A DNA stretch of 64,000 nucleotides from Isoetes taiwanensis (lineage: Eukaryota > Streptophyta > Lycopodiopsida > Isoetales > Isoetaceae), in contig JAJEKV010000017.1 in assembly GCA_021234155.1 (NCBI GenBank), positions 737,467 through 801,466 on the forward strand. The letters are read 5' to 3'. The translations under genes and the position numbers were made by a program. The notes under the pieces are model-generated. The model did no database searches. It saw nothing but the letters and a program-made list of their open reading frames with translations, and was not told where the DNA came from. Of this stretch, positions 12,280 to 25,000 are shown piece after piece; position 1 is the first letter of the stretch, and every line of letters begins with the position of its first letter.

Positions 12280-13199
12280 GGGAAAAAACTCCGGAAATGC
12301 CCTTATGTTTTCACATATTTTTAAGATGCCCTTAAGTTTTCATTTTTAATGAAATGCCTTCGGCAACAGAGATACGCCAATGTAGAAATCCACAATTGTC
12401 TAGATACCCTTAAAACTTCTTGTATTTCATAAACTACCCTTTCTACAACGGCCAATTTTGGCGGGCTTCCAGAGGCGGCCAATTTCTTCCGATTGCTTCA
12501 ACTGGCAAGGCAAATCTTCTTCTGCTTCAATTCTTCTGAGATCATGCTGCCTCAACTTCTCCTCCGATTTCGACCAAGATGCATGGATTTCGACCGCATG
12601 CAAGTGATCAAGATGTAAGTCTTTCTTGTTTTTCACGTTTCTTTGCATTGCATCTATGCTTCCAAAGCTTCAAAGTTTTTTCGCCTTCAAAAGCTTCCAT
12701 AAACTGTGAATGGATTATAACTCCGAAATTCCTTTACATATCCGAAATTCCTTTACATATCCTTTCCCAAATATTTAATCGTTGTCGGTATTGAGAATGG
12801 AACAACCTGAATTGCAAAGAGAAAGAATGGAATGAGATCCAAAATTGTTTAGGTTCTTTGTTATATTCATACTTGGGCAAATTGATTGAAGCACAATGTA
12901 GGATTGAATTGCATGAGTTCGCTCACTTGGGCACGGCCATAAAAGGTGCCCAAAGATGCATATATGTAGAAGGCAGGATATATTGGCTCAAGTCGCCTTT
13001 AGACAATCACTGTGGATATATTGTCTCAAGTCGCCTTTAGACAAATACCACCGACTCGCTTAATGAATCCTTTTCCTTTGTCTACATGCAAAACATCTAG
13101 ATGCATCCGTACATTGTTCATTGTTAAATGTTCATTGTTAAATCTTAAATGTTCATTGTTCAAGAAACTGGATTGTTTGTTCTATGTAATTATATTGAT

Positions 13200-14698
13200 T
13201 CGCTTTTCCTTCAATAGTCGTGGAAAAAATTTCACGATGTTCATACTTGTACTGGTGCTGCTCGTCTTGGAAATAAAGAAGTTAGTACAGCTTGGCTTGC
13301 AAACCATACCATTGACAGGTTCAGAGATCAACCGTGTTTAAGACCCAAGGATCTCATTGGAGATATTAGAAGAGAGAAGGGTGTGACTATTTCATATGGG
13401 CTTGCTTTGAAAGCAAAAGAGGTCGCATTATGCTAACATTCATGGTGACCATAACCGAGGCCTACAAGAAACTTGAAGGGTATTGTAATGAAATTTTGAA
13501 AGCAACCCCGAAGTGTGGCTTTTGTCCGTAAAACAAATGTAAGACCGCTTTCGTGATTTTTATAGCCTTTATGCTAGTTTGAAGGGTTTTCGCTACTGCA
13601 GACCAGTAGATAGATAGATAGTAGATAGTAGTTTTAACGTGTATTGGGCCTAGATGGTACTCACCACAAAGGAAGATACCTTGGCATTCTCTTGTCAGCG
13701 ACAGCTATTGATGGTAATGATGGTTTATTTCCGCTGCATTTGCAGCTTGTACTTGCAAGAGAATGATGATAACCGGGTGTGGTTTATACAAAATTTGAAG
13801 AACTACTTGCATCATCATGAACAGATAACTTTCATATCCGATGCATGTAAGGGATTGGTAGAAGGTGTTCAGGTTGAGTTTGGAAATGTGCCACATGCTT
13901 ATTGCATGCGCCATTTAGCTGAGAATTTTAGGAGGCTTTTTAAGAGTACACAGCTTGTTCACATGCTATGGAATGCTGCACGGGCAAACAAGATTGAGGA
14001 ATATGATGCGCCATCACGTAAATGCATGCGCCAATGCAGAGGCCACCACATGGATTCTTGTCGGCTGCCGATCCTATCCATTGGGCCAACTCAAAATTCA
14101 CGTGAAGGAGGTATGGACATCTAACTTCTAATATCGCTGAGTCTTTGAATTTTGGTTGCGCGGAGCCTAGAGAGTTGCCTATTCTAGCTATGTTGGAATT
14201 GATAATACGCCATAAGATGATGGCATGGTTTTTTTTATCGAGAAAAGATGCTTTGTCTTGGCTAGAAAATGCGTGAGAGTATGCTTTGACCCTCATGCCG
14301 AGCTTGATGTGAAGAAATCATGCTAAAAGGGTCGCTCATACCGCGGTGATTGCAGCTCTCGATGTTGAATTTGAAGTCCCCACATCTAAAACCAAGGATT
14401 GTGAATTTGGGTTTGAAGACATGTTCATGCAACAAGTGGCAAGAAGACGGAATTCCATGTGGCCATGCAAAGATGCGCAATACTTTATATAGAAATGAAC
14501 GGTATAGAACTATGCTCATGTGGCCTTTTTGCAGCTTCATATCTTCACACCTACAAGGAGATTATGCATCCGCTTTTAATTCCTAGTGACATTGTGAAGT
14601 ATGTTGCCTCCAATGACAAGAAGACCACTGTGTCGCCCCACCTGACCAAGAGAATCCGTGACCGAGGAAGAGGTGAAAGAAGTGCATCGTTGCATTAG
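13200..14698 (+). pseudogene. MULE transposase (MuDR type), frameshifted
   Basis: Encodes, in pieces, the transposase that would move the surrounding element. Near 13220-13435 one frame reads KFHDVHTCTGAARLGNKEV through WLANHTIDRFRD to RREKGVTISYGLALKAKE, the MuDR-type N-terminal DNA-binding region ending in its conserved helix. From 13654 comes the core MULE transposase domain: NDDNRVWFIQNLKNYL, EQITFISDACKGLVEGVQ (the 'SD..KGL' catalytic block) and AYCMRHLAENFRRLFKS (the 'C..H' block). At 14420-14470 a SWIM zinc finger follows: CSCNKWQEDGIPCGHA (CxC...CxH). After it the frame changes to HPLLIPSDIVKYVA and ends in a basic tail at 14698. Several frame shifts and stops separate these parts, so no intact protein is possible. 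A possible first exon lies at 12579-12616, followed by GTAAGT. Confidence 0.9.
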
Positions 14699-14980
14699 AT
14701 GTAAGGGCACGTGACATAATTCACTTAACATGTAGGGCTCCTATTTGATGGACATGTTTATTTGTTTAGAAGTTTCGTTCTTTTGATTTGTTTTGTATCA
14801 ACATTATTCAAATTCAAATTCAGGTGCAAATTTTACTATATTATATGAATATCTTTGCATTTCCAGATTCAGATTCTACAGGGGAGATTATAGGGGATTT
14901 TGTAGTTCGAAGGGCATTTCATAAACTCGGTTTAGTTTTACTGCTTCGGGTTTACAGCTCGGTTTACGTTTACATGGAAA

Positions 14981-15120
14981 GGGCATTTCATAAATTCTCA
15001 TAAAACTTAAGGGCATTTCATAAATTTTGATAAAACTTAAGGGCATTACATAAATTCTCATAAAACTTAAGGGCACTTCATAAATTTTCATAAAACTTAA
15101 GGGCATTTCATATGATAAAA
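14981..15120. repeat. 30-bp tandem array in the MULE right subterminal region
   Basis: GGGCATTTCATAAATT plus CATAAAACTTAA repeats with an exact 30-bp period at 14981, 15011, 15041, 15071 and (partly) 15101. The same word GGGCAT...AAACTTAA reappears in the terminal inverted repeats, so the array seems to have grown out of the terminus. Confidence 0.9.
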
Positions 15121-15256
15121 CATAAGGGCATCCTGTTGAAGATGAAAACAATCCTAGATACGTATACGCCCCTTAGGGCATTCCGTGAAAAAAATGAAAA
15201 CTTAAGGGCATCTTGCAAAATAGTCGAAAACTTAAGGGCATTTGGTAGTTTTTCCC

Positions 15257-15265
15257 TATTTACAT
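15257..15265 (+). repeat. Right target-site duplication of the MULE
   Basis: An exact copy of the TATTTACAT at the left edge; see the element entry. Confidence 0.92.
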
Positions 15266-16011
15266 TAGGTAAGAGTTTATCTCAAACTGCCTCAGCCGAG
15301 TTAGAACTATTCTTTGACCCCTTAGCTTTTCTTTTCTTTACCTAGGCATGTTAATTTTGTCAGGCCGGAGAGAAAAGAAATCGAGGCGAGAAAAAACGAG
15401 AGCATTTTCTCGCTTTGGATTCACTTACTTTGAATCCGAAAGCTCCATGCAGTTATTTCGTTGATCTAAATCCGAGATATTTACGCTCCAAGATTTACTC
15501 TAGCTTTGCTCAGCGTAGCCGATAGATCCCGCTTCGCCATAGCCGAGAGATTATCTAAGCAGAGAGGTATTTCTATGCTCTAAATCCAAGTTCTTTTTCT
15601 TTGGGCTTTACTACGGTTTTACTTTGCACGATTACTTTGTAGTCTGGTAGTGCTCACCATAGCCCAGAGATCCCATTCCGCTATAGCCGAGAGAGGGAGA
15701 GAGAAAATGGTTGCAACATGTCAACAAGGTACTGGACGTAATTCTCACCAACGTTTATTACTCAGGGAATATCACATATTTACAACATAAGCTTATATAA
15801 ATTCTTCATAAGAAAATTATTTACAACATAAGCTCAAAAAACATGTCCTTTCATGCTTTTACAAATCTCATCGCCCTCCACAGCAATTTTGATCATCGCC
15901 CTCCACAGCATTTTGATAAATTGTATAACACTAAAAAGAGAATCAAGGATAAGAACTATATACCAACATTCTGTAGAGCAAAAACACCAACCTAATTTTC
16001 CATTTAACGTG
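15266..16011. other. Spacer between the MULE and the UPL7 stop codon
   Basis: Purine-rich, with repeated phrases such as ATAGCCGAGAGA (about 15535 and 15680). The part nearest 16011 should include the UPL7 3' untranslated region; no clear polyadenylation signal could be chosen. No coding region was recognised. Confidence 0.5.
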
Positions 16012-19000
16012 CTACGATAACTCGAATCCTGAATTTGATCTGATAGCATACTGGAGCTTCATTCGAAGAGTACTTGACCGCCGATATGTCGGAAGCTAAC
16101 AATCATTAAATAGCATTTAGATTAGAAACCCAAATTTAAAATTACAAAGTCAATGAATGCACCATCTTGCCCAGCCGCCAAGATAAAATTAAATTACAGA
16201 GAAATAACTTTACCTTTAATATGTTGTAACATGTAGATGCAGTAGGAAGTCTATCAACATCTTGCCCCGCAATGACTGCCCAGACTGGTGTATCAGATGC
16301 CACCTGTATAAAGATAAGCATAAAAAAAGACAATAGCTTGGAAAGCTAGAATGAATGAAGTTACAACACATGCAACATAAAGACTTTTATCATGTTTCTA
16401 CATAAAAGATTTGCCAATATATAAGATGATAAGATCGTAAATCTGCATGCTTATCATCATTAGGGTGGTCAACAACAGAATTAACCAGTACAATTATACT
16501 GCCGCAACCCCAAAGCTTAAGCTCCCATAGACCATAAGCGATGGACTGATTCAAACAGATTGGTTTTCTATTTCTCAGCATAACAATTCAAAGCTTGCAA
16601 ACAAAGATCACCTGCCCATCAAAGAAGAATCATGACCCAGCTGTATTGCATTTGCTACAGAGAAGCAGATTCTTCATCATTCTACTCCAGATAACATTAA
16701 ACAACTAATTGACATATTTGATGCTGCTAAAAGGCAAGACATTTTCTCCTACATCCAGAGAAACAGGAAATTAAGATGCCAATTTAGATATTATATATAA
16801 GAGGTAGGAGTCTAGAAAAGGCACTTCAACTTCTCTATTCTGATAAGCCCACAGGAATTCATGACCATTACTATGTATTAATGACAATGGCCTATAGATG
16901 AACTGCAACATACGTAGAGAGAAATGAACAAAGCCAGTAATGTCACAACTTACCTTATGAATTGTAAAAGGTGGGTGCAGATGCTTGAATCCCAATAATG
17001 GTGCCCGAGAACAACTTGTGACAAACTTCAAAAGGGAGCATCGTTCACTTGGTTCCATACTTCCAACCACCTAGAAAGATTAGAAATCAGTTCATCTTTC
17101 TGAGATTGCCCTATATATTACTTGAAATTGAATCGAAGTATATTTTTCCAAGTATGTAAACTCAACACATAAAAATGCCAAAAGTATAAAACATTTGATG
17201 TGCACTAATAACTTAAAGTACTGTTTTGCTAAGAGAGAAATTTACATAGTCATGAATTGTTATATACATTCGCTACAGATATTGCAAAATTCACAGCTCA
17301 AACCGTAGCCTATTACACACTAATATCTTAAAGTGCCGATTCTGCTATTTACATTTAAATCTGGACATGTAAATTTTTACAGCTCAAACAGTAACCTATT
17401 ACAAATATGAAGAGAGATTAAAAAAAGACAAGATAAATATCACAATAAAGACAAAGAGTTATGTCCAAAAGTTTTCTAACAAAGCAAGAAAAATATATGT
17501 GAGGACGGCATTTTCATAGCCAGCTGATGCACAGCCAAGACCGTGGGTTGTGGTATCCATTTTAACCTCCCAAAAGAGCTTGATTGTCCGACTACTGGAT
17601 GTGAAACCTCCCGTGTATTGAGTATGCTCCCTTAAGTCATCCACGCCAAAGTCGCGGCTCACCACCTGACAGAAGCTGAGCAGAGATTTTTCAATAGAAT
17701 TAAAGCCGTTGCTTTTGTACAAAATATCCAAGTAATACTAGTAATAATTACAATAAAAAAAATAACTACCTGATTGAATTCCCTCGAATTAAAAAGGTTG
17801 AGCCATGAAGGAAGAATTATGTCCGACAAGCCTTTCAAGAATGCACTTATTGCTGGTTTTGCCTGCACTCAACGATAGCATTCTGAGTGATTTTAAGACT
17901 CCTTAAATGTCTCACCAATTTAATAAGAAAAAAGAAAATGAGAGATTCAGTTAGTAATTATATAGATACCAACCTTCGTTGAGTTTATAATCGGCCATCG
18001 CGATGTACATACTGTAGCTTGTTTTCATTTATAACAGCAATCTTTGATCCACCAGGATAAGATCCACAACTAAATGCCTTCCAAATAATTCTTCTGTTAC
18101 TGTGAAATCAAGACATAGATCACTCACGTCACCTTCATAGCGCTGCCATCATATACAACTTGTTGTCAAGAGAAAGCCAAAATCGCAGATACTTTGGAAA
18201 GGAATACAATTTTTGTGACAAAACCAACCTCATTACGTTATCACCAACCTTCAAATACATAAGATTTTGATGGAGCTGCCGATCTAGTTCAGACAGCTCG
18301 TCAAAACAACTGTTATGACCGACCAGTTTTGAAATAAATATAGGTGAAAATGAATAATCTAATAAGATTCCTTCATATAACGCCTTTCCAACAATCCGCC
18401 CCAAGAATTGAATGGTCTCTAGCCCCCGTCCTACAGTAGTAGCTGCAGGGTGAGGAAACAAAAGTGCTTCTTCTGTTGCTGTTTGCATGAACAATCCATA
18501 ACTGAAGGTTTTAATGAATGGCAAAAAAACAAATATCAGAGCTAGTAGTATATTAGACCATTGGAAATATTAGTCTTACCCTGGGTCAAATGCTGCCTTT
18601 GCAAGGTCTGTCAAAAACTCCTTAAAGAGACCACCATAATCTATTCCTGCCTCTGGAAGCCCATGCTCATTGACAAATGACACATTGATACAGCATTTTA
18701 ACTTTGATCCCAAAGAAGTAAGCTGTGCAAGGCCATCTTCAACAATATGATCACGACGTATTGAAACTGATATAGAACCTGGGCCAGGTCCAACTGATTC
18801 TCCTCCCATTTTCCTGGCCATCTTATCTGCTCGTATTAATTCTCTAAATATGTGTACTCTGGCATTGCAATTCAGTAAACTGGCTATCAATATATTTAAA
18901 AGAATAAAATGGCAATATATAACAACATTCGCATTAGTAGCATATATCTGTTATTGATTTCACAGGTCTACGAGTTTTCGGTGCCAAGAGAGCAGTTTAT

Positions 19001-22000
19001 TTAGGAGATGACTGGCATTATTAAAGTCTTTCTTGCTGGCAGACTGCATGAAAAATAGTGGTCAACTTTTGAACCAAGGCTTACATCAATCCAATACGCT
19101 GCAGGAAAACATTTCCTCAGACAGGAAGACAACACAGAAGATGATACCCTTCTGAGGCTGGTAACAAAATGGTACTAGGCATACCCGATGTAGAGACTGG
19201 ATAGTTTATCGTTAATATATTTGACCAAATAAACTTGTAATGATCAAGGAATAAGAAGGCACATCTTAAGGGGAATATTACATCTCTAAGGGACAAATCC
19301 AATTATTTTGAGCAGGAACAGCTAAACAAAAGCCACCATAAAATCAAGAGTTCCCAAATGTTCCTGATCCTTGGCACACTCTCCTGTACTGTTGAAAGCA
19401 AATTGCTTATGAACTATACAGACCATACATCGGAGTCTACTATAGAAATCCTATCTATGCTTAGCATAAGCTGCATAGAGAGTAGAATGGAAAATGACAT
19501 AGCAACAGATTATAAACGGTGGATAAATCAAAGATATACCTTTCTTCAAAAGATATGACATGAGGAATTGCAGTGAGAATGGACCCCATTGCTGGACCCT
19601 GCAGAGCGCCCCCTGATCTTAAATAGGCCGAAGCTACTTCATGGGCCCTTGCAGCTGCTGCTATATGTGCCTCTGCATCAATTGCTGGAGCTAGCCACAA
19701 CTCTGGAGGACAAAAACAACGTCTGCAATTTCTAGCATACAGCAACCTAAGACATCTACAAGTGACCTCCATCAAAGATTGAAACTGGTATCTTGATGTT
19801 GAAAAAAAACCATGGTAAACGAACGTATTTAGCATGGCACAGATTAACCTCTGCTTCTCAAGAGTGAAGGGAACCTGGCAAATAAATATTACTCTTATCA
19901 GAATTTAATTAGTCTTCTCTGCTCTCCATGATTTACATGTTGCAAAGGAATCTAGACATCATGGCCAACAGCAGCATCTTATAGACAACAGCTAGATAAT
20001 GGATCACACCATGACTTTCGCCTCAGCCTCACAAACAGAAAACTCAGAAAGAAGGAAAAAAAATATTTAATCATTGAAGATCCATACAGTCTACATGAAC
20101 AATATTACAAATTTCTGGACCTTCAAGCATCATTTGATGCGAATTATTTCAGAACAGATTCTACCGCACAAAATTTATTATACATCTGTCTAAAATGTTT
20201 CGCCATTCTGGTTGCTCGAAAACAAGCCTGATATCAACATTTGGCAACTTTTGTTTCCTTTCAGACCTCCTTTTCCAAAAGGACTGCTTGCGTTTTTTGT
20301 CAGTTCTCAATTACACCTGTCCTTAACATAGATAAATGAAAACTGCTGCTGCTGATTCAGTTCACATAGGAGCTGCTAATTGTATTGAATGGTGAATACT
20401 ATCCATTGAAGCCTTAATTTGACCAGCATATATGACGTTAGAATGTCACTGACGTCACTCTGTTACTGACATGGCATATATAAGCCATAGGCAATCCCCA
20501 TTTTACTTTTACTTGTTTTTCGAGCTAAACTTTCTATGCCTTGTAACATTTTTCTTTCTGTTTTCATGCCTTTGAATACCATGGTGTTATGGTATCAGAA
20601 CCAAAAATGAAGAGGAAAGTTACTATTCCTGCAAAATCTTTTAGAGGATTGAAGGCTAGAAGCTCAAAATTTACAGGTTGGATCGAACTTGAAATGGCAT
20701 GCTAAGAAGCCAAGTTTCTTCTGAATAAGAGGAATTGAGCCAAGATCTTGCAATTCTCGCAAGATCATTGGCTGAAGAGTATCTCCACTTCATGACAAAG
20801 ATTATAAATGGCATTTGCCGATCAAACATCTTAAGATCAGGGAGCCGATGAATTTACAAAGGCTCTCACTCTCACAGCAGTCAGTTTGCTTACATGGAGC
20901 AACTCTTACATGTTGTTCCTACGGCTACTTCTTGGGGGTATGATAGCATTTACAACCTACTATTACTCCTCAGGAGGATGTTAGCATTTGTGTTCAGTTG
21001 TTTTAATTATTCTTTATGATTAGTTGATTTCCAGGACTCCTGGTCATCGGGGAAATGTTAGCATATTCTATATTCCATATGTCACGCGTGCTATGGTGAC
21101 TACGCATGCTGATGTGACTTTGTTGCAACATGGCATATATAAGCCATACTCATGCCTCATCTTAGTTTACTTGTCTTTCACTCTAGAAGTAGACTTTCTG
21201 GCACTTCCATGCCTTGTAACATCTTTCTTTCTGTTTTCATACCTTCGAATACCATGGCTCTTCATGTGAGACTGCTTAGAGGGCTGCTTCAAGCTGTAGA
21301 GTTTCAGCATTAAATTCAGCAAGCAATTCATGAGATATTGAAGGCTTGATCGTGATCATTCTAGATGGAACAAATATTTGAGGCCTTCTAGTTGAGACCA
21401 TTCATTCGTTCTAATTGGAAACCATTCATCCAGCCCACAAATTGACTCGCCATATTTGTGATCCATATAAAGCTTCAGGTTTAAACATGTCAAAAAAAGG
21501 GAGCTTTAAATGAGCATCCTGAAGCTGCATTTCGACAGCATTGTTTTCCTAAGGAGGCGTATCCCTAAAAGCTTCACTCCCAAGTATGCATATACAGATA
21601 CAGTTTCCGTGAATCGTCCTTGAAAAAATGAAGTTATCTTTCATTCCCTTCCAAGAGGTTTTAAAGGCTGTCACCTGGGCCACAGGTTTACTTTCAGTTC
21701 CATTCTTTGCAGCATACCCCTAAAGCTGTTAAGTGTTTCTGAATAACTTCTAGGAAGAGGAGATCAAGATCACATCATCAGCATGGGATTAAGATGCACT
21801 TGTTTCTGAGTTACTTTCCTCATCCAACCACTGCCCATCCTTCATAATATGAAACGCCCAACAAATTTTTGAAACAACACGACTGTGTGCTTCTCTACCA
21901 ATTAGCTAATGATGTTCCATACAGTTTTGCCATAAACGTTTCCAATCATGATTAGGGGTCCCAGCTTTATGGATGGGGCCTTCTAACGCTGTTAATTCAT

Positions 22001-25000
22001 ATCTTGAGAAAACTAATATAATTAGCTTCATTAAACAGGTTCTAACAGTTGGTGCAAACCATCTATAGTCCTCATATGGGTCCGATAGACTAATTGGTCT
22101 TCATCGATGCTCAAATTCATTGAATTCACTTCCTTCTGCTTTTCCTGTGCCTTTAACTGCTCTGCCTATTTTTCAATAGATGAAAAGGAGAAGAGAATGG
22201 ACACCTTGAGCAGAGGATTAATCACTTGTTGATCTTTGACCCCTTAGGTCATACTTGGGCGAGTACACATTTACGGCTCAGCTACACAAAAGGTTCAGCA
22301 TATCCGCCCTAATTTGATGCAAAACTTCTGATATCACCGTGATATCAACCATTCGGGGCATAAAGCCAGGTTCGCTGTTCTTTAGGATGAAAAGTTGCTT
22401 TGCAAATGCATCCACATTGACCGAGATATAAAGTTTGGGCTTTACTTTGTAGAGTACCCAGCTATCTAATACCATGCAACTAACCATTATTAAGTGCCAA
22501 TAAAATTATCAAACAGGCAGGACTCTTAGAGGTTCAACAGTAAACACAGTCCTCTTTGGCAGGCTTGATTTATATCTAAGAGATATCCACTTGGTCTATG
22601 AACTGAGATAACCCAATAAGATAATCTATGATGCTATTACCTCTAGATAGGACATTCATTTTGTAGCTTCTGGCCAATTCCAAGCCAGAGCTGTGCTGTA
22701 GCTTATAAGGCTATCAACCTGACATAGTTTTGAAAGGAGGTAACAGAGATAGAGCATGGATTGCTTGGTGTCAATCTAAAATTTTAACAGTGCACATTTT
22801 ACTTCCCACATTGCCAGATGTGTGAAAATCCAGCAAGCCTCTTGAAACGAGTGCCTTGATCAAGTAAAGTTTTTCGATACATCAGAATATAAGCAATCAT
22901 TACAAATTATATGAATTTTTTATGCAAACGCATCATGTTTCTTCTATTTTCATTGCTCTAATAATTGTGTCTCAGGTGGGTAGTTGCTTGCTATGTTCAT
23001 CAGTCTCCTACATTCCTAAATCCCTTGTAAATCATTCATTGAAAGACAGAACGTACCTGTAGCTCGTAAAACTCTTCATCGTCCATAACCTGCAACAAAT
23101 GTGCATATGCAGCACAAAAGAGTAGAATCACTGACACTGTTTCATTCCCAAGTCCATCGGGCCCCTTTACCATTGATTCAATGGTCCATATTGAATACTT
23201 ATCATGCAGAGACCCAGAACCATGAGTATCATTTGCAACTACTTCATTTACTGTGCTGCTCCTTGGCCGCAATTTCATGATTGCATTGGTCCATACATTT
23301 CCTGACAATTTACTAGTAGTGGAATTGCCTGTAAGAACCTCTTTTTGGGAATTACTGCAAGCATCTGATGTTGTGCACTGATTGACACGTGACACAGCAC
23401 AATTGTCTTGTATCCAATTCCACAAACATGGAAGAAGCTGTTTAGTGAACGCTAATACGTTTAAAATTGGCAAGGCTCCACCAGCTGAATTCGACACTGC
23501 GAATAAAGTCAAGAGGCAGGAATACAACCTTGCAATCTGTGGTAATGTGGTTCCTGTTCCCACAGCTGTTTCACCCCTAGAGGTAATCAGCTCTCTTGTT
23601 CCAACAATACAAGTCTTGTCAAGAAGACGCACCAAATGGCAAGTTTGAGATAACGGATTCAATGAATAAACAAATGCTTGCAAACTATGTGCATTCTCCA
23701 TGGTGCAATTTCGGGAAGCACTGGAAGAACTGTCACAAAATCCCAAGTCCTCATAGTCACCGTCTAATACTTTTCTCTTATGTCGTTTATCTTCAATCCA
23801 TGGCATAATACAATAAATCAGACAGCAAAGAGCATCTGTGTATTCTTTATAATTGAAATTCTCGGGAATCTTATGCCGCGCATTAGAAGGAGATGGAGTC
23901 GCCCATGATGCTAATTCAACAACGTTTGCAAAGGCCCGTGCTGCTAATGGAATATTACCGCCCAACAAGCAGTGCTAAACAATCTTCCCTGAAAAGTCTT
24001 CCAGGTACTCGCGAGCATAAGAGGAAACAAGTAAGTTTAACGGAATTATTATGGCATCTTCTTCCTGCTTATTTTACTATTATGTAACAATCTAAATACT
24101 GATTCCAAATTATTTCACCTGAAAACCTTGAAAACATGGAACAAGTGAAGATTGATGTTGCAATGCAGGTGTAAGGGACGCAGGGATTCTTTGCACAAGG
24201 AACGGGATTGTCAGTATATGTGTACAAAACTGCTTTGCCGCTTGCTGTAAAGACAAATTCAGTTTTGCTTGCTCAGAGCTTTCTAAGTTTGTCAGCTTGG
24301 ATGTAAGCACATGAAAAGGCCGCAAAAGCATCGTTATCACACTAGCAGTAGTTAAAAAATTGTCAGCCACATTAGGATTTTTTACAATCTTGTCACCATC
24401 TTTACAAATTGGATAAGTTGCCAGCAAGAATGCACGAGCTGAAGGATAAAGACCAGCATTTTCTTCAACCATCCATTGTAAAAGACGCAGAACAACATCT
24501 TCACTTAGCTCCTTGTCCTCAACATGTCCCCATAAGTTAGTGTCTGTAAGTGCAATCAACAAACGCACTCCCAAACCCTTTAGCAAGTCCAATGACTTTC
24601 CAAGGTCGCCATTCATATCATCCATCCGCAACAGTACCAAACAGATTTTTATTAGTTCCTGCACTTGATGAGTCCACCTTTTTACGTCCTCGCCCGAAAT
24701 GATTTCTGGACCACAAACGTTCTTTCCATGATCTGGTAATGCATTTTAACACAGTTAATACAATTAAAGTGGCAAAGGTACGACACCCAACCTAATTGTA
24801 CGTGTAGATTAGCAGTGCATCAACCACATGATATTATTGGTTAAGGCATAAAATACTCAACAAACATAAATTAGCCATCAAATCCATTTGCTCAAGCTTT
24901 CTTTAAGAATTCGTGATTAGAATGCAATTTGATATCCTTGAAAACACTTATAAATATGCCTAGGTCAAAGCATGCTGCATGCATGTTTGGGGACGGGTGG

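Larger units (their letters stand above)
12280..15256 (+). mobile_element. Mutator-like element (MULE), 2,977 bp, complete ends and 9-bp TSD
   Basis: The termini are inverted repeats of about 79 bp: 12280-12358 starts GGGAAAAAACTCC and the reverse complement of 15178-15256 starts GGGAAAAACTACC; both contain AAATGCCCTTA and AGATGCCCTTAAGTTTTCAT at matching places. Both outer edges are followed by exactly TATTTACAT (12271-12279 and 15257-15265), the 9-bp duplication typical of Mutator elements. Inside, on the plus strand, is a transposase gene (separate entry) broken by indels and stops. Short internal duplications lie in the left half (about 12715-12760 and 12975-13040), and a 30-bp array lies next to the right end. 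The intact ends and target duplication show that insertion is not very old, although the coding part is no longer functional. Confidence 0.93.

Noticed and set aside
13860-14296. Minus-strand frames opposite the MULE transposase
   Set aside because: They are shadows of the transposase-coding strand and carry no conserved motif.
14981-15125. Evenly spaced 30-bp repeats resembling a CRISPR array
   Set aside because: The units are contiguous without unique spacers, lie inside a plant transposon, and are explained as subterminal repeats.
23382-23808. Plus-strand open frames opposite UPL7 exon 5
   Set aside because: They are antisense shadows of a well-supported exon; their protein sequence shows no family and their frame is kept open only by the codon use of UPL7.
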